Shown: positions 22,301 through 30,200, numbered from the stretch's first letter. The stretch is DNA of 64,000 nucleotides from Luidia sarsii (GCA_949987565.1 OX465107.1:22706958-22770957); one strand, 5' to 3'. Notes: generated from the sequence alone by a model not told the origin. Numbers and translations: made by a program.

Positions 22301-22740
22301 ATGAACCAGGAAGGGAATTCCAGAGAGAGGCTGAACGAGGGAAGAAGCTGTTCTGATACCTTACACCTAGGGATAGAAGATAGAGCGTCGTGCAGTTGAT
22401 CGTGGGCTACGATGAGTTGGATGAAATCAACCACAGACTCTCTCTAACTTCCAAATGATATGCTGTGAATCGTTCTTGTTCCCTCCTGGGCTTGGGTGTT
22501 GGGGGGCACATGTAGGTCTTCCGCTGTCTGCCCTCCAACGCGGTGAGGACCAGCGCCTCCGTGCAGCCCTATAAGCGGATGACACCCCTGTGCAGGAGCG
22601 ACCCCCAACAGGCCAAGAAACTCCTCAAGGGCATCCACGGCTACGTGACCTGGATCCCGCTGGACTTCCTCATCGAGGAGAATCTGCAGCCCAAGATCAC
22701 CACCCAGGAGGGCATCGCACCCACCAAGCTCTGGACTTGA
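59..22740 (+). CDS. PLD1: Phospholipase D1/2-like gene, 5' partial, 15 exons
   Basis: Hydrolyses phosphatidylcholine to phosphatidic acid and choline at membranes; in animals the family is controlled by PIP2, ARF/Rho GTPases and PKC (family knowledge). Exons seen: 59-211, 2440-2583, 4035-4200, 6853-6963, 7606-7815, 8860-8976, 12891-13152, 14135-14253, 15243-15353, 16711-16821, 18656-18744, 19470-19636, 20703-20988, 21848-21968, 22516-22740. They join in phase into about 797 residues. Order: end of PH domain; ITDWW segment; first HKD motif (HEKLVAID); variable loop; TPRMPWHDI and [11 protein letters not shown] blocks; YIYIENQFF; second HKD motif (HSKLMIVD) with GSANINDRS; conserved C-terminus ending LWT. 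The start codon and any PX domain lie upstream of the window. PLD1 and PLD2 cannot be separated from these exons; the long loop favours PLD1. All introns are GT-AG except one GC-AG. Confidence 0.93.
212..2439 (+). other. PLD1-like intron; mostly anonymous sequence
   Basis: It holds scattered ACATGTAC runs, a short GA run near 885-905 and the SINE-like segment at 2079-2290. Nothing coding was recognised. Near 2340-2385 a forward GGTTCGAGTCCC B-box-like string remains from a tRNA-like sequence. Confidence 0.6.
2079..2290 (-). mobile_element. tRNA-derived SINE-like element
   Basis: On the minus strand there is an A-box-like GGTAGCTCAAGTGG and a B-box-like GGTTCAATTCCC, about 80 bp apart, followed by GGGGACTATCTTTGCTGGGG-type sequence. 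Related pieces occur near 6190-6280, 16600-16650, 24425-24560, 33540-33690 and 39150-39305. Dispersion plus tRNA-like promoter boxes point to a SINE family. Confidence 0.5.
2440..2583 (+). CDS. PLD1: PLD1-like exon: PH end to catalytic domain start
   Basis: Acceptor cacag|G, donor TG|gtgagt. It encodes [15 protein letters not shown] and then [14 protein letters not shown]. The latter matches the HRFGSYA...AKW segment where PLD1 passes from the PH domain into the catalytic core. Phase 2 in, phase 2 out. Confidence 0.88.
3213..4034 (+). repeat. ~170-bp tandem array containing copies of the exon-3 acceptor
   Basis: Units contain TCCAAGTACACTAGATGCAA, CAACATCACTATGAAAA, AAGGGGAGGCTC and then GGATAGGTTTGTGGATGGAT. 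Copies of the last motif begin near 3358, 3531, 3697, 3867 and 4028. In the last copy it runs on into the exon at 4035; in the others it turns into CATAGTCCAAG after AAGTACTTT or AAGTGCTTT. Confidence 0.88.
4035..4200 (+). CDS. PLD1: PLD1-like exon: [13 protein letters not shown] block
   Basis: It encodes [18 protein letters not shown], then [18 protein letters not shown] and the RRW-like WRLDNIL block, highly conserved in PLD1/2. The acceptor is gatag|GTTTG and the donor GCC|gtgagt. The acceptor and about the first 23 exon bases are also present in several upstream tandem copies (see the 3213-4034 array), but only this copy continues into coding sequence. Confidence 0.92.
4201..6495 (+). other. 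PLD1-like intron; no gene seen
   Basis: It contains a C-rich run after the donor, ACATGTAC clusters (4580-4605, 4975-5000), a partial TGTGACCCGGCACA element end near 5551 and AT-rich DNA. No exon or RNA gene was recognised. Confidence 0.5.
6500..6842 (+). repeat. CTTT/CTGT microsatellite adjoining a splice acceptor
   Basis: CTTT units with interspersed CGTT, then CTGT units, run almost to the acceptor at 6852. Long open frames here (Phe/Leu/Ser on +, Lys/Glu/Arg on -) are a product of the repeat and are not genes. Confidence 0.95.
6853..6963 (+). CDS. PLD1: PLD1-like exon: LLYKEV segment
   Basis: It encodes 37 codons beginning [18 protein letters not shown] and ending MNLHPNIK, matching PLD1 (GVRIFIMLYKEVELAL...LHPNIK). 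Both ends are phase 0. The acceptor (gccag) follows directly on a ~350-bp CTTT/CTGT satellite that forms an exceptionally long pyrimidine tract. Confidence 0.92.
6964..7605 (+). other. Short PLD1-like intron, nothing recognised
   Basis: AT-rich sequence with no repeat or open frame of note between the LHPNIK exon and the HKD1 exon. Confidence 0.5.
7606..7815 (+). CDS. PLD1: PLD1-like exon: first HKD catalytic motif
   Basis: It has 70 codons, phase 0 at both ends, acceptor cccgcag and donor CAG|gtaagt. [20 protein letters not shown] leads into HEKLVAID, a complete HxKx4D motif, followed by [14 protein letters not shown] and HRLTD. In PLD enzymes this His belongs to one half of the bipartite active site. 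The catalytic residues are intact. Confidence 0.95.
7886..8680 (+). repeat. Minisatellite of CAGAACTGCTTAGCAGGA units
   Basis: Degenerate units from about 7886, regular from 8338 to 8655: AGCAGGATCACAGAACTGCT alternates with shorter AGCAGGACAGAACTGCTT. It starts about 70 bp after the HKD1 exon donor. Open frames of ~110-150 codons across it are repeat artefacts. Confidence 0.9.
8860..8976 (+). CDS. PLD1: PLD1-like loop exon, acidic, possible cassette exon
   Basis: Acceptor ttttttcag at 8851-8859 and donor AAT|gtatgt. It has 39 codons, phase 0 on both sides, and a Glu/Asp-rich, non-conserved sequence ([20 protein letters not shown]). It sits in the loop between the two catalytic halves, where vertebrate PLD1 has an alternatively spliced 38-residue segment. 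The call rests on splice signals, phase and position, not on sequence homology. Confidence 0.65.
9328..9586 (+). mobile_element. Penelope-like tail copy with 12-bp target duplication
   Basis: Two copies of TTGAGAAAGGTCCTGCTAGG + ATCGAAACG, separated by a GGTGTGGATTTTTTTATTAT spacer, end in the shared tail TTTTAGTCAGTATGCAGTTT. CAAAATAGATTT at 9328-9339 is repeated at 9575-9586 as an apparent target-site duplication. Confidence 0.6.
9587..11009 (+). other. PLD1-like intron, unassigned
   Basis: AT-rich DNA with a poly-T run at 10311-10339 and scattered ACATGTAC. No exon or element was recognised. Confidence 0.4.
11010..11707. mobile_element. Non-autonomous piggyBac-like element
   Basis: Inverted ends: TTAACCACTTCGCGCCGGG on the left, and its reverse complement CCCGGCGCGAAGTGGTTAA on the right. 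TTAA sits exactly at both borders (11010-11013 and 11704-11707), as expected for piggyBac target sites. No transposase reading frame is visible in the 698 bp. Confidence 0.6.
11708..12890 (+). other. PLD1-like intron, unassigned
   Basis: Contains no recognised element or exon. The sequence just before 12890 is a normal acceptor. Confidence 0.4.
12891..13152 (+). CDS. PLD1: PLD1-like exon: loop end and KDYCNF block
   Basis: It starts in phase 0 after ccgcag ([18 protein letters not shown]), crosses a basic loop ([18 protein letters not shown]) and reaches [19 protein letters not shown], matching GKDYCNFVFKD of PLD1. No GT donor fits. Using CAAG|gcaagg, a GC donor, the exon joins the next one as Gln-Asp-Ser-Val-Asp-Arg in phase 1. 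GC content is clearly higher than in the flanking introns. Confidence 0.88.
13160..13560 (+). repeat. ~45-bp minisatellite with GGGATTAA(T/C)CCTGGA units
   Basis: Repeated GATTTGGATTAAGGGATTAA and TCCTGGATCAAGTGAGATTA phrases. It begins within ~10-20 bp of the GC splice donor at 13153. Confidence 0.88.
13779..13999 (-). mobile_element. Penelope-like tail dimer
   Basis: Reverse orientation of the arrangement at 9340-9574: tail (GCAAACTGCTTACTGACTAA), a tract GACGTTTCAATCCTAGCAG, a poly-A spacer and a second GACGTTTTGATCCTAGCAGG tract. The same dimer in two places suggests one source element. Confidence 0.6.
14135..14253 (+). CDS. PLD1: PLD1-like exon: TPRMPWHDI block
   Basis: Acceptor catgcag, donor AAG|gtaacg. 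It encodes [16 protein letters not shown] and then [13 protein letters not shown], among the most conserved PLD1/2 sequences. Phase 1 in, phase 0 out. Confidence 0.95.
14375..14930 (+). mobile_element. Non-LTR retrotransposon 3' fragment (RT C-terminal tail)
   Basis: One frame reads [20 protein letters not shown] and [17 protein letters not shown] then stop. This matches the common ending of CR1/L2-like reverse transcriptase ORFs (F..AGPxLWNSLPLxxR...FKxxLKTxL). The upstream part needs a frameshift, so the fragment is dead. An ATT-rich tail follows. Confidence 0.65.
15243..15353 (+). CDS. PLD1: PLD1-like exon: HYPLLLPKS segment
   Basis: It has 37 codons, phase 0 at both ends. [17 protein letters not shown] matches the YPFLLPKS region of PLD1; the rest ([16 protein letters not shown]) is variable. 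A 19-bp minisatellite begins about 8 bp after its donor. Confidence 0.9.
15361..16440 (+). repeat. 19-bp minisatellite (AGCTGTACCTCAGTCCCRT)n
   Basis: More than 50 units of AGCTGTACCTCAGTCCCGT or ...CAT, with a few 17-bp units lacking GT. It starts ~8 bp after the donor of the 15243-15353 exon. Units at 15801-15919 are in the reverse orientation. Confidence 0.97.
15801..15919 (-). repeat. Inverted block inside the 19-bp minisatellite
   Basis: Six units read GGGACTGAGGTACAGCTAC, the reverse complement of the units on either side. The block can pair with either flank as a long hairpin. Confidence 0.95.
16711..16821 (+). CDS. PLD1: PLD1-like exon: [11 protein letters not shown] to HYIYIE
   Basis: It has 37 codons, phase 0 at both ends, acceptor cctcag and donor GAG|gtaaag. 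[20 protein letters not shown] and KHYIYIE match the LLRSAADWSAG...RHYIYIE region of the C-terminal catalytic half. Confidence 0.94.
16940..17588 (+). mobile_element. Penelope-like retroelement, truncated, with 16-bp target duplication
   Basis: AAGTAGTAAATAAGGT occurs at 16940-16955 and 17573-17588. Between them are an inverted tail copy (16956 to about 17095), a ~42-codon ORF end (17118-17243: [35 protein letters not shown], stop) and a pyrimidine-rich 3' region ending in the direct tail. The ORF end resembles the last part of GIY-YIG nuclease domains (RExxWIxxLxTxxPxGLN) of Penelope-like elements. Class assignment is inference. Confidence 0.6.
17590..17779. mobile_element. 190-bp MITE with ~33-bp inverted ends
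   Basis: AAAAAGATCATCGGTTG near the left end pairs with CAACCGATGATCTTTTT near the right end; the outer AGGTCTCTTTTC / GACAAGAGTCCT also pair imperfectly. It begins immediately after the target duplication of the preceding element. No coding capacity. Confidence 0.65.
18188..18562. mobile_element. MITE with TTAAAGCCCCTACACAA inverted ends
   Basis: Left end TTAAAGCCCCTACACAA, right end TTGTGTAGGGGCTTTAA. A second copy lies at 19014-19322 in the next intron, and a related fragment starts near 41413. Confidence 0.7.
18656..18744 (+). CDS. PLD1: PLD1-like exon: NQFFI segment
   Basis: It encodes [20 protein letters not shown] and then [10 protein letters not shown], continuing the IYIENQFF motif from the previous exon. 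Phase 0 in, phase 2 out (GA|gtatgt). Direct copies of one MITE family lie in both flanking introns. Confidence 0.94.
19014..19322. mobile_element. Second copy of the AAAGCCCCTACACAA MITE
   Basis: Same family and orientation as 18188-18562, with an internal deletion of about 65 bp. Ends: TTAAAGCCCCTACACAACAT and ATGTTGTGTAGGGACTTT. Confidence 0.7.
19470..19636 (+). CDS. PLD1: PLD1-like exon: [15 protein letters not shown] segment
   Basis: Acceptor tgtcag|G completes Glu, then [34 protein letters not shown] and [10 protein letters not shown]. These match PLD1 (YRVYVVIPLLPGFEGD). Phase 2 in, phase 1 out with donor GAG|gtgagt. Confidence 0.95.
19787..20702 (+). repeat. ~175-bp tandem array ending at the HKD2 exon acceptor
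   Basis: Six starts of CTCCTTGATCCATAAT (near 19787, 19968, 20130, 20307, 20479, 20625). Each is followed by CAGTACAGAAGC, TCAGTCCAAAA, CTTGTCTCC, CTGTGCAGTCCA and CAACAAACAGCTTCAGACCA. The last copy ends GCTGTTCACGTGCAG, the true acceptor. A ~305-codon open frame across it is not a gene. Confidence 0.92.
20703..20988 (+). CDS. PLD1: PLD1-like exon: second HKD catalytic motif
   Basis: It encodes [20 protein letters not shown], then [20 protein letters not shown] and [16 protein letters not shown]. The second HxKx4D motif (HSKLMIVD) and the GSAN element are intact, so the enzyme is predicted to be catalytically competent. Phase 1 in, phase 2 out (CA|gtgagt). Its acceptor lies in the last copy of a ~175-bp tandem array. 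Confidence 0.96.
21000..21730 (+). repeat. ~130-bp degenerate tandem array after the HKD2 exon
   Basis: Repeated GGGGATGTGTTGGCAAGATT, GGTGTCGCCAATTGTCTTGA and CTGATGGGAAGTGTGCTGGT blocks. It starts about 10-50 bp after the donor. Confidence 0.85.
21848..21968 (+). CDS. PLD1: PLD1-like exon: [11 protein letters not shown] segment
   Basis: Acceptor attgcag, donor AAG|gtgtgt. It encodes [20 protein letters not shown] and [20 protein letters not shown], matching the [20 protein letters not shown] region. Phase 2 in, phase 0 out. Confidence 0.93.
22163..22400 (+). repeat. Dispersed repeat, copy 1 (paired with 25160-25400)
   Basis: Contains GGAGATAGGAATTGACATTC, ACATGAACCAGGAAGGGAAT and GGGAAGAAGCTGTTCTGATA. 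A diverged copy lies at 25160-25400. Family not recognised. Confidence 0.7.
22516..22740 (+). CDS. PLD1: PLD1-like terminal coding exon
   Basis: It has 75 codons including TGA at 22738-22740. It starts [12 protein letters not shown] (PLD1: VFRCLPNDEV) and ends GIAPTKLWT, like the conserved C-terminus of PLD1/2 (...VWT). This C-terminus is needed for activity in the mammalian enzymes (family knowledge). Its last ~25 bases and stop recur in tandem downstream. Confidence 0.95.
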   Translation, partial: VFRCLPSNAVRTSASVQPYKRMTPLCRSDPQQAKKLLKGIHGYVTWIPLDFLIEENLQPKITTQEGIAPTKLWT

Positions 22741-23225
22741 GGGCTGGGATTCGAACCCCCCTCCCCCCTCTTCCATATCATGGTTGCTGACATCCGAAAT
22801 GTAGGCCCAGTTCTGAAAATGTCGTCATTCACATCCTGATGGCATTGCACTTCAGCGCATTGCACCCAGCGAGCTCTGGGCTTGACGGCTGGGATTCGAA
22901 CCTCCCCCCTCCACACTTCCCTATCATGGTCGCTGACATCTGAAATAGGCCCAGTTCTGGAAATGATCGTCATTCACCATGTTCACATCCTGGTTCACAA
23001 CCTGAAGACATTGAACTTCAGCGCATTGCACCCACCAAGCTCTGGGCTTGACGGCTGGGATTCGAACCCCCCTCCCCCCTCTTCCCTATCATGGTCACTG
23101 ACATCTGAAATGTAGGCCCAGTTCTGGAAATGTCGTCATTCACATCCTGATTCACAACCTGAAGACATTGAACTTCAGCGCATCGCATCCAGCGAGCTCT
23201 TGGCTTGACGGCTGGGATTCGAACT
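22715..23225 (+). repeat. Tandem copies of the PLD1 stop region
   Basis: GCACCCACCAAGCTCTGGAC + TTGA, which ends the coding sequence, recurs as GCACCCAGCGAGCTCTGGGC + TTGA near 22861, as GCACCCACCAAGCTCTGGGC + TTGA near 23027 and as GCATCCAGCGAGCTCTTGGC + TTGA near 23184. Each copy is followed by GGCTGGGATTCGAAC. The first three continue with TATCATGG, GCTGACATC or CACTGACATC, and a GGCCCAGTTCTG block. Confidence 0.92.
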
Positions 23226-25150
23226 ATTGTATGAATCTTACTGTGGATGATCGAGGGATAGCACAAATAGCACATTATTAAATTAAAAACAATAATATGT
23301 AGCAAACAGCATGTCTCATGGAAAAAGGAAACTAAAGAAATTATGATGTGTAATGTCTGCACAAGAAAAGAAATTCAAATGTTAATGGTGAAAGACATCC
23401 TAGAGGCATAGGAACTGTGGATCTGGAAAAGTATCTGCATGAATGGTGTGCTTTGAAAAAATATGCAAATAAAAGAAATGTGAAAAAAGGTGAGGACTTG
23501 ATTGTAATGATTTCTTGCTAGGCTCCCAAAACAAACTGTGTCAAGTCGGTCGTTTAATTGGCCGGGGGGGGGGGAGTTGTTTAAAAAATAATAAAATGAG
23601 TGCCTTGTGATCATTGCAAAGTGTTGACTTCATACACACTCATTTGGAAGACTTTCTTTCAAATACCTATGGCTATGTGATTAGGATATTGTTCCTTCAG
23701 CCACGGTTTTTATCTCTTGCAGAAATGGCAGGTGTGCCATTTAGACAAATGAGAAATACCTTCAGCTGATTTACCTGCTAATTCCAGAAAAAAATCACTT
23801 TTTTATGTACCAAGGTGCTATTTTATGTATACTGTATATAGGTAAGATTGGTCACCAATATTGTACTTGTATATTGTATGAAAGTGCAAGAAGTATAAGC
23901 ATTTAAAATTGTGTGACAGTATATGGAAGTTAGGGTAATTTAGATCTAATGTGATAATGCAGCAATTTACAATTTTCCAGAACAGCTCTTTTTTTATAAT
24001 TGTTCCATGCAAAACATCTGAAAAAATAAATAAACTGAAGTTGAGAATTATTTTTTTCAGGAAGGCATTTTATGAATATTAAATTCACTTACTGTACATT
24101 TACATCTAATTGAGATTATGAGGTTAACAAATGTGTACATATTAGAAACCAGGCAGTACTTGAAAAGCTCCTCATAATAAACCTAATGAGATAATTATTT
24201 TTTAACTAAAATTGTTTTGAATTGTTTTGTAAAATTCATTCCATTTTATTAGCCAAAGAAGGTTTGACATTTTCAAAGATATACAATGTAATCTCGTTTA
24301 TTGGTTTTGGGGTGTTTTTTTTTGGGGGGGGGTTCATTTTCCAAGAAGTGTTACATCTCAAATAATTCAAACATAAAGGAAAAACCTACAAGGGAACTTT
24401 TAAACAATTTTGAGAAATTGCAAAGAAACCTTTGACTGAACCGAGACTTGAACCGGAGCCCTCTGGTTTTGAGGACCAGCAGCGCTCTTACAATCTGAAA
24501 TATCCAGCCCTTGGATGGAGGCCTTCCCATGCCGGGGTGGGGGTGCCAGTCAGAAGTATCAAATCTCTAATAATTCCCAGAAAGTTTATAGAGAACCTGA
24601 TGTCTTTACTGAGCAGGACGATTGTGAAAGACAGCCTTTCTGAAACCGTTTCTCTCTTGGGAGAAAATGTCTGCTGGAATCGCAAGGTTGGGTCTTTGAA
24701 TTCTTGAGGTCTGTGTACGCTGGTCTTTCTGCTCAATTAGCAGGTTTTTGTTAAATTTCTTTTGTGTAAGTTTATTTATCTTATATTATCCCTGTATTAA
24801 AACACAATTTGTAAGGTTTTCTCATCATTTCTAATGGCAGACCAAATACTTCAAGTGGGTGTTTTCAACAATAGGCCTTTTAAAATGATTGCAATTTCAC
24901 TGATAGCGGCGTTTCTGAAATTACATCAGTCTTACACATTGAAATATAGGTCAGTGTTAACTTGTACTTGTTACTGAGGTGCCAGTATTTTCAAAAGAGA
25001 TTTGACAAATAGATTTTTTATACTTAACCTTGTTACATACTCTATCAATTGCACCAGTATGCTTCTGCAATAAATGCAATACTTTTCAATTATCAATAAT
25101 GTGTAACTGTGCCTTCAATCATTTTTGTTATTTTGTTTTGTTATTTGTTA
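23226..25150. other. Downstream of PLD1, AT-rich; possible 3' UTR
   Basis: A SINE-like piece lies at 24425-24560 (minus B-box-like ACTTGAACC). No open frame of interest. Two overlapping AATAAA hexamers at 24025-24034 could serve as a distal poly(A) signal of the PLD1-like gene. Confidence 0.4.
24025..24034 (+). promoter_or_regulatory. Possible poly(A) signal
   Basis: Overlapping AATAAA hexamers about 1.3 kb after the PLD1 stop. A weak call in AT-rich DNA; cDNA ends would decide it. Confidence 0.25.
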
Positions 25151-25159
25151 TTTTTTTGC

Positions 25160-25400
25160 AGATTCACCCAAAACAAGGTTATAATGCCATTCTGGGTTAA
25201 ATGCTAAGGAAAGGAGATAGAGATGAACTCAGGAAGGCTGGAGATAGGAATTGATATTCCTCTTAAAAAAGGGCAAGATTATACGAGGGTGGGAAACATG
25301 AACCAGGAAGGGAATTCCAGAGAGGCAGACTGAGGGAAGAAGCTGTTCTGATACCACTTTGTTCTACACGTTGGGATAGATAGAGTGTATGTTGTGAGAG
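25160..25400 (+). repeat. Dispersed repeat, copy 2
   Basis: Diverged copy of 22163-22400, sharing ACATGAACCAGGAAGGGAAT and GGGAAGAAGCTGTTCTGATA. Confidence 0.7.
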
Positions 25401-25423
25401 GAGGCAAATACGGTAGCCTCTTT

Positions 25424-26717
25424 GATTACTTTGTTTAGCCATAAGTCATCAACACATGACAGCCAGATGCCAGCAGTGGTATTCAGATATTCCTTGCACA
25501 AAATAATAGCTGGCAGTACAAGAAGGTACTAAAGTACTTTTGGTTTGATTCTGAAGAAAAAAATATGAAAAAAACCAAAACAAGCTGAACAGCTAACAAA
25601 TTGTGCAATCGGAAACACGAGGTCAGGCACATTGTGACATATTTACCAGAAGAATCACAGACTATAGTGTGGCACCCAGACTCCTATTCATTTCCGCATT
25701 ATTTCGCAAGCAGCAAATAAAACAAAGTCACTGTGGATCAGAAATGTCGTCTCGCACTAGAACTCCCCCTATATAGGCCACACTTTAGTTGTTAGTTGGC
25801 TGATGGATAGAATGGTATATGTTCATGGATTCATGTCAATCACACAACCTCAATCAGCTCGATGGTCAAGTGGTTGAGACGTCTGCACTGGACAGCAGGA
25901 GTCACAAGTTTGATTCCTGCCCGAGCTGCCTGTATTTTGCACTTATTACGTTAAGTGGGGCAAACCTTCAATGAATCACATTCTTCCCGACCCATAACTA
26001 TTATATCTAAGATGCAGCTGTTCATTCAACTACAGGGTGAGACTTACCCAAGCTTTTTGGAGGTCCTATTCACTGTGGATCTGATTGCTTTGTTTAGCCA
26101 CAAGTCCTTAACACATGACAGCCAGATGCCAGCAGTGGTATTTAGATATTCCTTGCACAAAATATAGTAGCTGGCAGTACAAGAAGGTACTAAAGTACTT
26201 TTGGTTTGATTCTGAAAAAAAAAAAATGAAAAACAAACAAGCTGAACAGCTAACAAATTGTGCAATCGGAAACATGAGGTCAGGCATATTGTGACATATT
26301 TACCAGAAGAATCACAGACTATAGTGTGGCACCCAGACTCCTATTCATTTCCGCATTATTTCGCAAGCAGCAAATAAAACAAAGTCACTGTGGATCAGAA
26401 ATGTTGTCTTGCACTAGAACTCCCGCTATATAGGCCACACTTTAGTTGTTAGTTGGCTGATGGATAGAATGGTATATGTTCATGGATTCATGTCAACCAC
26501 ACAACCTCAATCAGCTCGATGGTCAAGTGGTTGAGACGTCTGGACTAGACAGCAGGAGTCACAAGTTTGATTCCTGCCCGAGCTGCCTTACGTCAAGTGG
26601 GGCAAACCTTCAATGAATCACATTTTTCCCGACCCATAGCTATTATATCTAAGATGCAGCTGTTCATTCAACTACAGGGTGAGAGTTACCAAGCTTTTTG
26701 GAGGTCCTATTCACAGT
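25424..26717 (+). repeat. ~640-bp direct tandem duplication
   Basis: Copy 1 is about 25424-26075 and copy 2 about 26088-26717. They share CACATGACAGCCAGATGCCA, GTGGCACCCAGACTCCTATT, GATGGTCAAGTGGTTGAGAC and CAAGCTTTTTGGAGGTCCTA. Each copy includes a tRNA-like segment (25858-25925 and 26517-26584) with A- and B-box-like sequence but no convincing cloverleaf. Confidence 0.88.
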
Positions 26718-26936
26718 AGCATCCATGACTTCATCAATTGTTACCTGCTGCATCGGGAAGATATTAATTACTTTTGAAAAAGCTTGTTATCAAACTAAGG
26801 CTAGTCATTCATCACAGCCTGCAGCCTGTATCGTTACTTGCAACTTGTGTGGGATTCGTTTTGCTCCTTAGTAACCAACTAGCCAATCTCATGATAGCTT
26901 TGGTATGAGGGCACAGTCAGTTTTCGTCTGCTGTTT

Positions 26937-27272
26937 TTAACCCATATCTGCCGAGTTACGGGATTTCCCATAAGACGCAGAAAAGCTACAACCGCCGAAC
27001 TACGTGAAATTCCATGGTCTATTTCTAGGTTTGTGAAAATGATGTTATCCCATTCACTGTTCTGTTGATATGGTTTAGGATATTTTAGGTTTTCTTGTAG
27101 TAAATTGTATACCTTTTCCACTGGTATATAGTTTGTTTGGGTTTTATTTTTTATTTTTAAAGCTGTCATTGACAAATTTTCTCGTGTAAGTTGGTTGGTT
27201 TGAATGTGATGATAGGGGCTTAGGCAGGAATACTGTTTATGTGCTGTGACCAGTCAGGCGGATATGGGTTGA
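26937..27272. mobile_element. Degraded piggyBac-like MITE
   Basis: Left end TTAACCCATATCTGCCGAG; right end CAGGCGGATATGGGTTGA. The ends are inverted with mismatches; the left border is TTAA and the right TTGA. A 98-codon open frame inside resembles nothing known. Confidence 0.45.
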
Positions 27273-30200
27273 AACAGCTATCTTATATCTATTAAAAAAA
27301 AAGTAACGACTAAAGACACCGATAGAGCACTTTGTGTGCTGAAGGGAAAAGAAGCAGACAGTGATGAAAATAATTTCAAGGAAATTTTAAAACACACAAT
27401 TCAGACAGTATTCATCTTTTACAATGTTATTTTATTGAATTAGATTGTTCGCAATGATAAAGAGTGTATGCTAAACAAGATCCCACAACAATCATTCTAG
27501 AGTCTGTTTCTGTTGAGTTTCTTCATTTTTCTCTTGTAACACAAAATGGTTTCCGTACAAAAACAGCCTGTACAGTTTTACAAGGTTATAAATAGAACCG
27601 TAGCATAGACAAAAATATGATGCAGTCATCTAAACTAATGATTATCTGGGATGGAAAACGGCAGAAAACTTTTCAAAACTCACAGGTACAGACGATACAA
27701 AGTGTGAAAGATTTGGTCGTTGAGGGCAGCAGATACATGTGACGGTGTGGATAATTTCAACCACGCCTCTGAATAATTATTCACGAAAACCCTGGCATAG
27801 ACAGTCCCTATTATCCAGCTCCGGTCTTTCGATTTTCTGGGACATTTTAAAAAAAAATAAGTTACGGGTAAAAGTTAAACCATTTCTCCCCTCTGCCAAG
27901 GCTCTACCTGGTAATGGTTTAATGTTTACTTACTAGAATACCAAAAACTGCGCATACACTTCCAACGAGCCCGGCGCCATTAATTATCATGGGAAAACGA
28001 TTACCATTTTGGGCAAACATTTTCTTAATTTGTGAAACTTACCCGCTGGCCCGCGATTAAGTAACGCCACAAAACGGAACTGCATGAATGTTCGGGGCCG
28101 AGGGAGGGGCGTACAGTATGTGGAGAGCTGTTTCAAATGCAGCATTTTGGGCAGCATTTTGAAAAGTAGTGGAGCTCACTGACGCACGTGGACACCGCAG
28201 CACGTGGACTGTGGTTGGCAACTTGACAGTTCGTATCCGAATGAATGACTATGGCTACATGGCCTTTGCTGCTGCACCACTGCGCAACTTCGGACATGGA
28301 CCGTTTACGAAATGAAGGCTTGGGCTCCGGCTTCGGCTTCGGTCTTATTTCTCTTGTCTATTCATGCAATTATTTATAATGACACAGGCATCTAGAAACA
28401 AGCGTATGGCCGCCGTTTCTTGATGAATACTCCGTGCCTATCACGCCAACAAACCTTTGACATTCGGGGACAAACCACAACCTGCATTTTTAGGTCTTTT
28501 TTTTCTCAGACCGAGACGAAGCCTGAGCCCGAGCCTGATGCATGGATTCGTAAAGGGCTATTATTATTAAAATGTGCACTTGCAGCGATATCATAAATAC
28601 AGAAAGCCCTTACCACAAGCCGAAGTCGTAAGTATGGCCGTGAACTCATATCTGAAAACTAAAAACGGCCTCACATGTAAGGGCCTCACCCAAAAACTCG
28701 AGGATTTTTTGACATTTACACACTTTCCCATTAGGTGTCAATGTTACGCCTAGTATATGTGTCTTCGGGGCCACCGTACTGTCTTACAAGAAAGACCGTT
28801 TTCTATACACGTGAACAAAATACAGGCTTAAAACGGCTGAAGTTCACATTGACAGGGCAAAAATTAGCAAAATTAAAGACAGCTCACAGTTTATGAATTT
28901 GCAAGAAATAATACACTGGTCTGCATGTAAACTTTATGAATGGCGAAATGGCTTCGTGCAATCGGACATCATGGGAATTGTGAAACCGTCTTTCTAAAGG
29001 CATGGACAAGGTATATGCAAATGAGCATTTAAACATTAGACTGGCAAACCTGTCCCCGCAACTGTATGGAGGAGATAAATTGACCAAAACACAAAAAAGA
29101 TGACAAGAAATATTTGATTTTGATATATCGCAGTAAAATAGCATAGCTACTGTCTGAATTATATCTACATGGAGTGGTACTCCTGCAAAAATGACAAATT
29201 CCGGGGTTATCAAGGAATAATGTTTAATAGCATGACATTAATGAGTTGGATTCTGAATATAACGTAGCAGTCTTCTAAGTAGTAGTCTTCAAAAACACTA
29301 CATGAAATTATTAATATTTTTCAAATAAATTGGCCGTATCGTGGGTTTTTAAATGAACAACTCTCTCCAGGACTGACTTTGCTCAAATAAAACTGAGCAA
29401 GAAAAAAATCCCTGTCCAAAAATTAAAAAAATAAAAAATAAAAAATTGGTGAGTTCCATTAACAATGAAATTAGATAATTAATGCCATCTTGAGTAGACA
29501 ATCTTTTTCTGACATGAACCCGAATGATTTGAGACACCTTGGAACGGATTCCTTGGTGAGCATTAACGTTTCCAGACGTAAACCGGTGACTGGGCATTGT
29601 TTGACCAGTGCTCAAATTTAATGTGACATTTCCCTTCTCGGTCCGAAATACAAAACAATCGAGGGAGTTTGTCGGTTACAAAGTACTCGTATATTTTACA
29701 AGTATCAAAGCTGTGTAAAATACAGACTTTTTGTGTTAAAGCCCATTCTAGCTTCTCCGGTATCAATGTCCAAGTGACCTGTGACTAAATATACATTTTT
29801 TTCGCCCTGGAAATACACCAACTTGTATATTCTACAGATACTGAACATTCCATTTTTTTTTTCAAGTAAACCTCTTTTTTTGGTATAAATACTAAAAATT
29901 GCCACCAACCAAAATCTTAGGACTTTTTGTTTCTTTTTCAATCATCATATACACAACCATATCTAAGGGAGAAAAATGTACAAAAAATTGAATTCATAAT
30001 TTATCCCACCGTCAGGCATCAAATCATATCGAGCAACTTTAAATAATTTACAATTTGCTGAATATTGGACAAGAGAGTCGGACAGAGGCAAGGAACTTGC
30101 TCTCTCCCTCAAGAAAACTTCGGTCCAAGTAGGGTTTTTTCTTCAATTCAAGATATTCAAAGAAATAAACAAAAATGTACATGTACACACATAACAATAC

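Noticed and set aside
25855..25930. Functional tRNA gene
   Set aside because: Acceptor-like ends pair, and A/B boxes are visible, but the T arm and anticodon arm do not pair properly. Treated as a tRNA-derived remnant.
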